Source: Acidobacteriota bacterium
GTDB taxonomy: Bacteria; Acidobacteriota; Terriglobia; Terriglobales; Acidobacteriaceae
Assembly: GCA_021804965.1 (NCBI GenBank)
Contig: JAJZGG010000019.1
Coordinates: 1-37,825, forward strand
Length of the DNA stretch: 37,825 nt
Reading direction: 5' to 3'
Shown in pieces: positions 23,535 to 30,802 of this stretch. A program made the position numbers and the translations under genes. The number at the start of each line of letters is the position of its first letter. The stretch's first letter is position 1. Below the pieces are notes generated by a model that worked only from the letters and a program-made list of their open reading frames with translations, ran no database searches and was not told the origin of the DNA.

Positions 23535-24230
23535 TCAACTCTCCAGACTCGTCACTTCCCGCATCGCCGCCCACAGCCGCTCAGCCGCCACACGGCTGCC
23601 CCGGGCCATCTCCATCACCGGCCGCCACAGCCGCGGATGCCGCGCCACATGCAAGCCAAAGGCTGCCTCACGCAGTCCGCCCTCCGCCGTCACAAACCTG
23701 CCCATCTCCGGCATCTCAAACCCGGCATCGTCGGAGATTGCCTTGATCGCCGCAAACGGCAGCTCCCGCGCCTGTGCCAGCCGCGCCACCGCTGCCGCTT
23801 CCATCTCCACCGCCGCTGCCTGGTAGCTCTCCGCCAGCCGTCTCTTCTCCTGCCGGCCAGCCGGAGCAGCCACCGTCACCACCGGGGCACGCAAACCAAT
23901 CTCCCGCTCCATCTGCGGGAAAAACCGCTCCCCGGTCCGCGCATCAATCACCACATCGGCCTCCACAATCTCGCCCACGCGGATCGATGCGCGACACGCT
24001 CCAGCCCACCCCACGGAGATCAGTCGATTTGCCGGGCCCAGGCTCAGGGCAAAGTCCGCCGCCAGCACTGCGCGCGCAGCACCCATTCCGGCGCAGGCCA
24101 CCGTCGCCGCCCCATGCACAAAGCAAAGCTCCCCGCGCGAACCACGCACCTGCTTCCATCCGCGCACCAGACCGGCAACCTCCCGCTCCAGCGCCGCCAC
24201 AAACACCACGCGTCCCGTGCTCATGCCCAT
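23535..24230 (-). CDS. hpnG: Hopanoid-associated nucleosidase/phosphorylase HpnG
   Basis: Removes adenine from adenosylhopane to give ribosylhopane or its phosphate during side-chain synthesis. The protein is 231 residues (229 if the ATG at 24224 is used). It has the nucleoside-phosphorylase fold: VVFVAALEREVAGL, ISVGWAGACRASIRVGEIVEADVV, the VEMEAAAVARLA motif with the substrate-binding Met-Glu, and AIKAISDD with the catalytic Asp. General MTA/SAH nucleosidases share these motifs; placement between hpnA and the dehydrogenases, and close to hpnH, favours HpnG. It lies 18 bases after hpnA. Confidence 0.9.
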   Translation of the reverse strand: MGMSTGRVVFVAALEREVAGLVRGWKQVRGSRGELCFVHGAATVACAGMGAARAVLAADFALSLGPANRLISVGWAGACRASIRVGEIVEADVVIDARTGERFFPQMEREIGLRAPVVTVAAPAGRQEKRRLAESYQAAAVEMEAAAVARLAQARELPFAAIKAISDDAGFEMPEMGRFVTAEGGLREAAFGLHVARHPRLWRPVMEMARGSRVAAERLWAAMREVTSLES

Positions 24231-24248
24231 CCGCCCATCCGTTCCCGG

Positions 24249-25253
24249 TCAGCCCTCGGCCGGAGCATACCCGTGCGCACGAAACCAGTCCACCGCCGCC
24301 CGCATTGCCGGATACACCGGCGTCAGCCGAAACCCAAGCTCCTGCTGCGCCCGCGCCGAGGAGGCAAACATCTTCTTGCGCCCCATCTTCACCTCTTCCA
24401 GCGTCGCCCGCGGCTCCCGGCCCAGCAGTCGCCCGGTTATCGTCTCTTCCACGCAGGCATATCCGGCTGCCACCCAGAACGGAATCTGCATCGTCGGCGA
24501 CGGAATCCCCGTCATCGCCGACAGCTTGTCCAGAATCTGCTTCAGCGTCAGGTTCTCCCCGCCCAGAATGTAGCGTCGGCCCGGCGTTCCCACCTCCAGC
24601 GCTGCCGCATGCGTGCGCGCCACCTCGCGCACATCCACCAGGTTCAGCCCCGTGTCCATGTACGCCGGAAAACGTCGCAGCAGAAAGTCCACCACAATCC
24701 GGCCCGTCGGCGTCGGCTTGCTGTCGTGCGAGCCAATCGGCGTCGTCGGATTCAGGATCATCACGGCCTGCCCGGCCTCGGCAGCGCGCAACGCCTCCTG
24801 CTCGGCCAGAAACTTCGACCGCTTGTAGTGGCCCACCATATCCTCCAGGCTCACCGGCGTATCCTCGTTCACAATCAGCCCATCGCGCCGGAAGCCCATC
24901 GTGGCCACGCTCGAGGTGTACACCACGCGCCGCACGCCTGCCTCGCGCGCCAGGCCCAGCAGCGCACGCGTTCCCTCCACATTGGCCCGATACATTGCCT
25001 GCGGATCACGCACCCACAGCCGGTAATCGGCCGCCACATGCACCACCGCCTCGCAGTCGGCCACGGCCGAGCGCAGCGTCTCCGGCTGGCTCAGGTCGCC
25101 CACGCAGACCTCGCAAGCGCCGCCAATCTCGTCCAGAAAGCGGGTGTTGCTCGACTGCCGCGTCAGCAGGCGCAACTGCGCCCCCTGCGACGCCAGTTCG
25201 CGCGCCACATGGAAGCCGACAAAACCCGTCGCTCCCGTCACAAAAACTCTCAT
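24249..25253 (-). CDS. hpnA: Hopanoid-associated NAD-dependent sugar epimerase/reductase HpnA
   Basis: Extended short-chain dehydrogenase commonly found in hopanoid clusters; the exact substrate is unresolved. The protein is 334 residues from the ATG at 25253, which gives MRVFVTGATGFVGFHVARELA with the GxxGxxG NAD motif at residues 7-13. The catalytic set is SSVATMG (Ser/Thr) and HYKRSK (YxxxK). The NPTTPIGSHDSKPTPTG stretch is characteristic of HpnA. The C-terminus resembles other dihydroflavonol-reductase-like proteins. The in-frame codons upstream of 25253 overlap the neighbouring intergenic sequence and are not protein-like. It lies 32 bases after the 137-residue gene. Confidence 0.92.
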   Translation of the reverse strand: MRVFVTGATGFVGFHVARELASQGAQLRLLTRQSSNTRFLDEIGGACEVCVGDLSQPETLRSAVADCEAVVHVAADYRLWVRDPQAMYRANVEGTRALLGLAREAGVRRVVYTSSVATMGFRRDGLIVNEDTPVSLEDMVGHYKRSKFLAEQEALRAAEAGQAVMILNPTTPIGSHDSKPTPTGRIVVDFLLRRFPAYMDTGLNLVDVREVARTHAAALEVGTPGRRYILGGENLTLKQILDKLSAMTGIPSPTMQIPFWVAAGYACVEETITGRLLGREPRATLEEVKMGRKKMFASSARAQQELGFRLTPVYPAMRAAVDWFRAHGYAPAEG

Positions 25254-25285
25254 CTGCGCGTTCTTTCCGCTCTGCTCAGGCCGGG

Positions 25286-25699
25286 CTAGTCGAGCGCTTC
25301 CGGGTGCAGGCCGATATTCTTCTCGCCGGCCGCCTTCTTTTCGGCATACTTCTTCACCCACGCCTCCCAGTGCTTGCCGGCGGCGCGATCCTTGCCCGTG
25401 AACTCAATCCGGGCAATCTCCGCATAGCTCACGCGACGCTTCTCCGTCGACTGCACCGGATACATCTGCACAAAGGAATCCCGCAGCGTCGCACCGGTCG
25501 TCCGGTTAAAGAGATACGCCTCCAGCCGCTCGCCCGACTTCAGCGTCAGCGTCACGTCGCCGCGATAATCAAACGCCTTTTCCAGCGCCTGCTTCAGGTC
25601 GTCCTCGCCGGCCAGCTCCGGAACCCAGCCCTCCAGATTCTCGTGGGCAAAGCCGGAGACCACTTCCAACTCATCAGGATTCTGCACCGTCTGGCTCAT
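25286..25699 (-). CDS. Small unknown protein in the hopanoid operon
   Basis: A 137-residue soluble protein that I do not recognise. The start ATG at 25699 overlaps the hpnH stop (ATGA), so it is translationally coupled to HpnH. Residues about 45-105 alternate in a beta-strand pattern: DVTLTLKSGERLEAYLFNRT, then FVQMYPV, then RVSYAEIARIEFTG. This recalls small Sm-like or SH3-like barrels. The C-terminus (KHWEAWVKKYAEKKAAGEKNIGL) is a basic amphipathic helix rich in Trp/Tyr, which might touch a membrane or a partner. There is no signal peptide or transmembrane helix. Location alone suggests an accessory role in side-chain attachment or cluster regulation; no function is assigned. Confidence 0.8.
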   Translation of the reverse strand: MSQTVQNPDELEVVSGFAHENLEGWVPELAGEDDLKQALEKAFDYRGDVTLTLKSGERLEAYLFNRTTGATLRDSFVQMYPVQSTEKRRVSYAEIARIEFTGKDRAAGKHWEAWVKKYAEKKAAGEKNIGLHPEALD

Positions 25700-26820
25700 G
25701 CGCGCGTCTCCTCCATCTGCACCGCCGTCGGCTCAATCTGCACCAGCTTGGCATGCTGCGGAGCAAAGCTCGCATCGTTCAGCAGGTTCAGCGCGCCCTG
25801 GTCCTCATAGCGGCTGAAGAGCGCAGCCTTGGCCATCGCAAAAAATCCCGACAGCGAACCAAACCCGTGCGTCACCGCCGTCGGCTCATAGCCGCAGCTC
25901 ACCATGCAGTTGGCGCACTTGGGATTCCCGCTCTTCGTCCCGTACTCCTCCCACTTGGTCGTCTCCATCAGCTCCTGGAAGCTCTCCGCATACCCATCCT
26001 GCAGAAGGTAGCACGGCTTCTGCCAGCCGAAGATGTTGTAGGCCGGCGACCCCCACGGCGTACATTCGTAGTCCCGCTTGCCCATCAGAAATTCCAGGAA
26101 CAGCGGCGACATATTGAACTTCCAGCTCTTCTTCCGGTTCGACAGGATCGCGCGGAACAGCCGTCGCGACTTTGCCCGGCCCAGGAAGTGCTGCTGGTCC
26201 GGAGCCTTGTCATAGCTGTAGCCCGGCGAAAGCACAATTCCCTCCACGCCCAGGCTCATCACCACGTCAAAGTACTCGCGCACCATGTTCGGGTCCGTGC
26301 CATCGAAGAACGTCGAGTTCGGCGTCACGCGGAAGCCGCGCTTGACCGCCTCACGAATCCCCTCCACGGCCATATCCCATCCGCCTTCGCGGCAAACGGA
26401 AAAATCATGATGATCCCGCAGTCCGTCCAGATGCACCGAGAACGTAAGATACTTCGACGGCGTAAACTCGTGAATCCGCCGCTTCAGCTCCAGCGCATTC
26501 GTGCACAGGTAGATGTACTTTTTGCGCGCAATCAGCCCGTTGACGATCTCCACAATCTGCGGATGCAGCAGCGGCTCACCGCCGGGAATCGAGACCATCG
26601 GCACGCCGCTTTCCTCCACCGCGCGGAAGCACTCCTCCGGCGACAGCTCCTTCTTCAGAATGTGAGGCGGATACTGCACCTTGCCACAGCCGGCACACGC
26701 CAGATTGCAGCGGAACAGCGGCTCCAGCATCAGCACCAGCGGATACCGCTTCTCGCCCTTCAGCCGCTTGCCAACAATGTAGCTTGCCACCGTCCACATC
26801 TGAGAGATGGGCACACCCAT
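25696..26820 (-). CDS. hpnH: Radical SAM adenosylhopane synthase HpnH
   Basis: Adds the 5'-deoxyadenosyl group to diploptene, the first step of C35 hopanoid side-chain formation. The protein is 374 residues. The radical-SAM cluster motif CNLACAGC gives Cys38, Cys42 and Cys45. PGGEPLLHPQI is the SAM-binding GGE motif. HpnH-typical features follow: SVHLDGLRDHHDFSVCREGGWD, SPGYSYDKAPDQQHFL and the cysteine-containing C-terminus NPKCANCMVSCGYEP, which suggests the SPASM-like extension seen in relatives. The start at 26820 has a strong AGGAGG nine bases upstream. It lies 64 bases after shc. Confidence 0.96.
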   Translation of the reverse strand: MGVPISQMWTVASYIVGKRLKGEKRYPLVLMLEPLFRCNLACAGCGKVQYPPHILKKELSPEECFRAVEESGVPMVSIPGGEPLLHPQIVEIVNGLIARKKYIYLCTNALELKRRIHEFTPSKYLTFSVHLDGLRDHHDFSVCREGGWDMAVEGIREAVKRGFRVTPNSTFFDGTDPNMVREYFDVVMSLGVEGIVLSPGYSYDKAPDQQHFLGRAKSRRLFRAILSNRKKSWKFNMSPLFLEFLMGKRDYECTPWGSPAYNIFGWQKPCYLLQDGYAESFQELMETTKWEEYGTKSGNPKCANCMVSCGYEPTAVTHGFGSLSGFFAMAKAALFSRYEDQGALNLLNDASFAPQHAKLVQIEPTAVQMEETRA

Positions 26821-26884
26821 AATCCGTTTCCTCCTGCGCCGCCCTCGGCGCTGCGGCCCTGCCGCCTGGTCTGCAATCCCTGCT

Positions 26885-28903
26885 TCAGTCCGCTGCGTCC
26901 ATCGCGCGTCGATACGTGGTCAACGCCAGCAGCGGGAAATAGTTCCGATACATGTGATACGCCAGATAGAACACGCGCGGAAAACCCGTTCCCGTGTAGA
27001 GTGCCTGCCGCGTCACACCCTCACCCACCGTCTCGTCCCACTCGCCGTTCGCGCCCTGCCGCTCCAGCAGCCAGCGCACACCCTTGGCCACCGAATCGCT
27101 GCGCGTGTCGCCGGCCGCCAGCAGCCCCAGCAACGCCCAGGCGGTCTGCGATGGCGTGCTCGGACCCACGCCGCGCTGCACCGGATCGTCGTAGCTCAGG
27201 CAGCTTTCGCCCCAGCCGCCATCCGGGTTCTGGATCATCCGGATCCACTCGGCCGCCTGCTGAATCTGCGGCTCGTTGTGGTCCATGCCCACCGCCTCCA
27301 GCCCGCGCAGCGCCAGAAACGTCCCGTAGATGTAGTTCACGCCCCAGCGGCCGAACCAGCTTCCATCCGGCTCCTGCTCCCGCAGGACGAACTGCACCGC
27401 GCGCTCCACCCGCTTGTCGGCACGCGTGTATCCATACGTCGACAGCATCTCCAGAATCCGCCCGGTAATATCGACCGTCGGCGGATCGAGCATCGCGTTG
27501 TGGTCGGCAAACGGGATGTACTGGAAGATCATCTTCGTGTTGTCCTTGTCGAAGCTGCCCCATCCACCGTTGCTGCACTGCATCGCAAACAGCCAGTCAA
27601 TCGCCCGCTGCGCCACCTCATGCTGGTAGCGCTCGCGCGGATTCTCCACGCAGCTCAACGCCAGCAGCACCTGCGCCGTATCGTCCGTATCCGGATAGAA
27701 CTCGTTGTTGAACTCAAAGTACCAGCCGCCCGGCTGCGTCTTCGGAACCTTCACCGCCCAGTCGCCCAGGTGACGCACTTCCTTGCTCAGCATCCAGTCG
27801 GCAGCCTTCACCATGCGCTCGTCCGTGCCCGCCACCCCGGCCTGCCCCAGCGCAAACATCGCATACGCCGTATCCCACACCGGCGACATGCACGGCTGCA
27901 TCCGGAAGGTCGGCTCAGGATGCTGCTCTCCGGCCGGCGACTCAATGCCCAGCTTCTCGAACTCATCGCGTGCGCGAATCACCTGCGGATCGTCATCGGA
28001 ATACCCCAGGCAGCGCAGCGCGATAATTGCATTCATCATCGCCGGATAGATCGCGCCCAGCCCGTCGGACATCTCCAGCCGCTCCAGCATCCACGCCTCG
28101 GCCTTCTTCAGCGCCAGCTTGCGCAGCGGCCGGATGTACACCGCCTCAATCTTGTGGAAGATCCGGTCCGTCAGCAGAAAGAAGTTCCGCCAGCTCAACC
28201 AGTTCTTGCGGTCATACTGCAGCCGCAGATCCGAGTTCTCGCGACCGCCTACAAACAGCTCGTCAATCCCCTGCTCGGCCGGAATCTTCTTGAACGGCTT
28301 CTTGGCATAAATGATCGACAGCGGCACCAGAATCGCCCGCGACCACGAGGAAATCTCATAGATGTTGAAGTAGAACCAGTTCGGCGCCAGCACAATCTCC
28401 GGCGGAATCGCCGGCACCGCGCTGTAGTCATACTGGCCCAGCGCACACAGGTAAATCTTCGTGAACGTATTGCACGCCACCACCCCGCCATGCGCCAGAA
28501 TCCACTCCCGCGCACGCACCAGGATCGGATCCTCCGCAGACATGCCCATCAGCTTGCAGGCAAAGTAGCACTTCACCGCCAGCGAAATATTGCCCGGACC
28601 GCCCGGATAGATGCTCCAGCTTCCATCCTCATTCTGGTACCGCAGCATCTCCGTCAGCGCGCGCTGCATCCGCCCCGGATCGCCGCTTTCCAGCAGCACA
28701 TGCATGAAGATGTAATCGGCCTCCAGCATCGCGTCGGCTTCCAACTCGCCGCACCAGTAGCCATCCGCATGCTGCTGCCCAAAGATCTGCCCAATGCTGC
28801 GATCAATCGCCGACTCCACCAGCGAAAGATCCGCATCCAGCCGGCCAAAGCGCGGCTTGGCCGCCGCAGGCCTGTTTGCTTGGATCGTCTCCACCTGTTT
28901 CAT
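26885..28903 (-). CDS. shc: Squalene-hopene cyclase
   Basis: Cyclises squalene to hopene and hopanol at the membrane, the committed hopanoid step. The protein is 672 residues with the ATG at 28903; the frame runs on upstream but that part (Gly/Arg-rich) is shadow sequence. The catalytic acid motif DTDD lies at 405-408 in FYPDTDDTAQ. Several QW repeats are seen: NEDGSWSIYPGGPGN, SNGGWGSFD, EPDGSWFGRWG, NPDGGWGESC and ANGEWDETVG. The N-terminal QHADGYWCGELEADAMLEADY is the standard family start. The C-terminal GFPRVFYLAYHMYRNYFPLLAL is also family-typical. It follows ispH with a 147-base spacer that contains a hairpin. Confidence 0.97.
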   Translation of the reverse strand: MKQVETIQANRPAAAKPRFGRLDADLSLVESAIDRSIGQIFGQQHADGYWCGELEADAMLEADYIFMHVLLESGDPGRMQRALTEMLRYQNEDGSWSIYPGGPGNISLAVKCYFACKLMGMSAEDPILVRAREWILAHGGVVACNTFTKIYLCALGQYDYSAVPAIPPEIVLAPNWFYFNIYEISSWSRAILVPLSIIYAKKPFKKIPAEQGIDELFVGGRENSDLRLQYDRKNWLSWRNFFLLTDRIFHKIEAVYIRPLRKLALKKAEAWMLERLEMSDGLGAIYPAMMNAIIALRCLGYSDDDPQVIRARDEFEKLGIESPAGEQHPEPTFRMQPCMSPVWDTAYAMFALGQAGVAGTDERMVKAADWMLSKEVRHLGDWAVKVPKTQPGGWYFEFNNEFYPDTDDTAQVLLALSCVENPRERYQHEVAQRAIDWLFAMQCSNGGWGSFDKDNTKMIFQYIPFADHNAMLDPPTVDITGRILEMLSTYGYTRADKRVERAVQFVLREQEPDGSWFGRWGVNYIYGTFLALRGLEAVGMDHNEPQIQQAAEWIRMIQNPDGGWGESCLSYDDPVQRGVGPSTPSQTAWALLGLLAAGDTRSDSVAKGVRWLLERQGANGEWDETVGEGVTRQALYTGTGFPRVFYLAYHMYRNYFPLLALTTYRRAMDAAD

Positions 28904-28944
28904 CCTGTCGCCGAAGCCTCGCTTTCCTGCCTGGCCCTGTTCTC

Positions 28945-28968
28945 GGCTCCCGACTGATCCTGGGAGCC
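28945..28968 (-). promoter_or_regulatory. Hairpin in the ispH-shc spacer
   Basis: GGCTCCC (28945-28951) and GGGAGCC (28962-28968) form a perfect 7-bp stem with a 10-base loop, about midway between the ispH stop (29051) and shc start (28903). No T-run follows on the minus strand, so it may be a processing or attenuation structure rather than a terminator. Confidence 0.4.
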
Positions 28969-29050
28969 ATCCCGGGGCTTTTCCCTCGCCGCCTGCCCAC
29001 ACCTGTCCTCTGGGCACGGCCGCGTTTCGCGCCTTCTGCTTCGCGCCAGA

Positions 29051-30076
29051 CTACTGCACCGGTACCGGCGCTCCACCATTGGCTCCGCCGATCGCCTGCA
29101 CAATCTCAGGCGGCAGCCCGAATCGCACATTCTCCGGCATGATCTCCACTTCCTCCACGCTCGAATACCCGTTCTGCAGCAGGTATCCAATCACGTCCTC
29201 CACCAGAACCTCCGGCGCCGAGGCACCCGCCGTCACCGCCACCGACTCCACGCCCACCAGCCATGCCGGATCAATCGCCTTCGAGTTGTCGATCAGGTAC
29301 GCCTTCGTCCCCAGGTTGTTCGAGACCTCCACCAGCCGGTTCGAGTTCGAACTGTTCGTCGAGCCCACCACCAGCACCACATCCGCGCCCGGAGCCACAT
29401 TCCGCACCGCCACCTGGCGGTTCTCCGTCGCATAGCAGATATCCTGCGTGTGCGGTCCCACAATATTCGGGAACTTCACCTTCAGCGCCTGGATAATATC
29501 CCGCGCCTCGTCCAGGGACAGCGTCGTCTGCGTCAGATACGCCACGCGATCCGGATCGGGCACCACCAGCGCCTCCACCTCGGCCACATTCGACACCACC
29601 TGCGTCGCCTCCGGCGCCTCGCCCAGCGTGCCCTCAATCTCGTCATGGTCGCGATGACCCACCAGCACCAGCGAGTAGCCCTGCTTGGCGAACTTCACCG
29701 CCTCCACATGCACCTTCGTCACCAGCGGACAGGTCGCGTCAATCACCTTCAACCCACGCGCCTTGCTCGCCTCGCGCACCGCCGGCGATACCCCATGCGC
29801 GCTGTAGATCACCCGCTGACCCTCCGGCACCTCTTCGATCTCATGCACAAAGATCGCACCCTTTTCCGCCAGTTCGTTCACCACAAACCGGTTGTGCACA
29901 ATCTCCCGCCGCACATAGATCGGCGCGCCAAAGGTCTCCAGCGCAATCTTTACAATGTCAATTGCGCGCACCACGCCAGCACAAAACCCACGCGGCTTCA
30001 GCAGCAACACACGCTTTTGCCCGGCAACCTTCGCCACCGGACCCGGATTGGAAACGGATTCCACAGCACTCTGCAT
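29051..30076 (-). CDS. ispH: 4-hydroxy-3-methylbut-2-enyl diphosphate reductase
   Basis: Iron-sulfur enzyme giving IPP and DMAPP, the last step of the MEP pathway. The protein is 341 residues from the ATG at 30076. Three cluster cysteines are found in PRGFCAGVVRA (Cys32), DATCPLVTKVH and QDICYATENRQ. The conserved YSAHGVSP, HRDHDEIEG, TQTTLS, NSSNSNRL and TAGASAPE motifs are all present; the last is the IspH C-terminal signature. It is first in line before shc and the hpn genes, so isoprenoid precursor supply may be co-transcribed with hopanoid synthesis. A -10-like TATACT ends seven bases before the ATG. Confidence 0.96.
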   Translation of the reverse strand: MQSAVESVSNPGPVAKVAGQKRVLLLKPRGFCAGVVRAIDIVKIALETFGAPIYVRREIVHNRFVVNELAEKGAIFVHEIEEVPEGQRVIYSAHGVSPAVREASKARGLKVIDATCPLVTKVHVEAVKFAKQGYSLVLVGHRDHDEIEGTLGEAPEATQVVSNVAEVEALVVPDPDRVAYLTQTTLSLDEARDIIQALKVKFPNIVGPHTQDICYATENRQVAVRNVAPGADVVLVVGSTNSSNSNRLVEVSNNLGTKAYLIDNSKAIDPAWLVGVESVAVTAGASAPEVLVEDVIGYLLQNGYSSVEEVEIMPENVRFGLPPEIVQAIGGANGGAPVPVQ

Positions 30077-30089
30077 ACCCTTCAGTATA
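30076..30089 (-). promoter_or_regulatory. Probable -10 element of ispH directly upstream of its ATG
   Basis: On the minus strand, TATACT (30089-30084, five of six matches) is followed by GAAGGGT and the ATG at 30076. The purine run touches the ATG almost directly, so it is poorly placed for ribosome binding; a leaderless transcript is likely. The -35 region is G-rich with no match. Confidence 0.5.
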
Positions 30090-30100
30090 CCAACGAACCG

Positions 30101-30420
30101 ACTTCCACCCCCACCCAATCCATCCCTGGCCCTGTTTTCCCTTGCAGCACCCCCACCCGGCAGCCAACCCCGCAATCAACCCCGCTGCAAGCCCGGCCAG
30201 CAGCTCGTCACAAGCAGCCGCTGGCATACCGCCCGGACGCAACCGCCCACGCCCTCCACCCATGGCCCAACCGGGGCACACGCACCCACCGCATGCCGCT
30301 CCAAAGGACAACCGCACCCCGGCACCCACGGGCCCACCCACCCGCAAACACACCCTCCCCACCGCCACGCCAGGGCTGCTTTCGCACCGCAGACAAGGCA
30401 GCTCTGCCACCGCAACCCGA
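30101..30420. other. Gene-free, strongly C-rich (top strand) spacer with G-quadruplex potential
   Basis: The 390 bases between ispH and the tRNA gene hold no convincing gene. Frames open on both strands give Cys/Gly/Trp-rich or Pro/His-rich translations without any fold pattern. The top strand is rich in C and A with few G. On the minus strand, which is the ispH coding strand, G-runs cluster just upstream of the ispH promoter (about 30106-30185: runs of 3-5 G, most separated by 1-9 bases). Confidence 0.6.
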
Positions 30421-30466
30421 GCAGCTTTCGCGCAGCAGAGTTTTTTGTTAGACTCCAAAAAGGGAT

Positions 30467-30541
30467 GGCGCTATCGTCTAGGGGTTAGGACGTGAGATTC
30501 TCAATCTTAAAACACGGGTTCGATTCCCGTTAGCGCTACCA
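30467..30541 (+). tRNA. tRNA-Glu (anticodon CUC)
   Basis: A full cloverleaf of 75 bases with encoded CCA. The acceptor stem pairs 30467-30473 (GGCGCTA) with 30531-30537 (TAGCGCT), closed by a G-T wobble at the first pair. The D-arm is GTCTAGGGGTTAGGAC, typical of tRNA-Glu. The anticodon arm is 30493-30509 with loop TTCTCAA, so the anticodon is CTC, reading GAG. The T-arm is ACGGG-TTCGATT-CCCGT. The discriminator is A, followed by CCA at 30539-30541. Confidence 0.95.
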
Positions 30542-30557
30542 AAACCTTGCATCCACA

Positions 30558-30580
30558 AGCCCGCTCAACCAGCGGGCTTT
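30558..30580 (+). terminator. Terminator after tRNA-Glu
   Basis: AGCCCGCT (30558-30565) and AGCGGGCT (30571-30578) form a perfect 8-bp GC-rich stem with a 5-base loop, 17 bases after the tRNA. It is followed by a short T-containing stretch (ttcgctttct). Good intrinsic-terminator geometry with a weak T tract. Confidence 0.75.
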
Positions 30581-30610
30581 CGCTTTCTGCGGATCGCCTC
30601 TATGCACTGG

Positions 30611-30802
30611 GCGGGTGGCCCACTCAAGCTTCTTTTACTTGAGTGGGGTCGCAAATGAACGGGCATTATCGCCTCGCTACCCTCTCGCGCTTGTTTGCCA
30701 TCCAATCCCATTCAATTCCATGGCGGAACCGCCGAAGCCGGTTGGCATGGAAGAAAGATTACTCCTGTCCCCCACTCAAGCACGCTTGAGTGGGCCACCC
30801 GC
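30611..30802. mobile_element. 192-bp element bounded by 19-bp perfect inverted repeats (MITE- or BIME-like)
   Basis: GCGGGTGGCCCACTCAAGC at 30611-30629 recurs inverted at 30784-30802 without mismatch. Each end is itself part of a smaller palindrome: 30620-30648 (CCCACTCAAG, 9-base loop, CTTGAGTGGG) and 30771-30794 (11-bp arms with almost no loop). There is no coding capacity of its own: the frame starting at 30615 is simply a translation of the repeat. No clear target duplication is seen at the flanks. It could be a non-autonomous transposon remnant or a pair of REP sequences in inverted orientation. Confidence 0.7.

Noticed and set aside
21345-25289. A 1314-codon open frame on the plus strand, antisense to seven hopanoid-operon genes (hpnC to the 137-residue gene)
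   Set aside because: Its translation is Arg/Pro/His/Ser-rich with no domain pattern. It arises because high-GC codon bias in the true genes removes stops from the complementary frame. All seven genes beneath it have clear motifs or operon context.
26807-28957. A 716-codon plus-strand frame opposite shc
   Set aside because: It is the complement of an unmistakable squalene-hopene cyclase; the translation is His/Arg/Leu-rich without family resemblance.
29958-30458. Open frames on both strands in the ispH-tRNA spacer
   Set aside because: The translations are compositionally extreme (Cys/Gly/Trp or Pro/His/Arg). They reflect the C-rich skew and overlap the ispH start or the tRNA promoter region.
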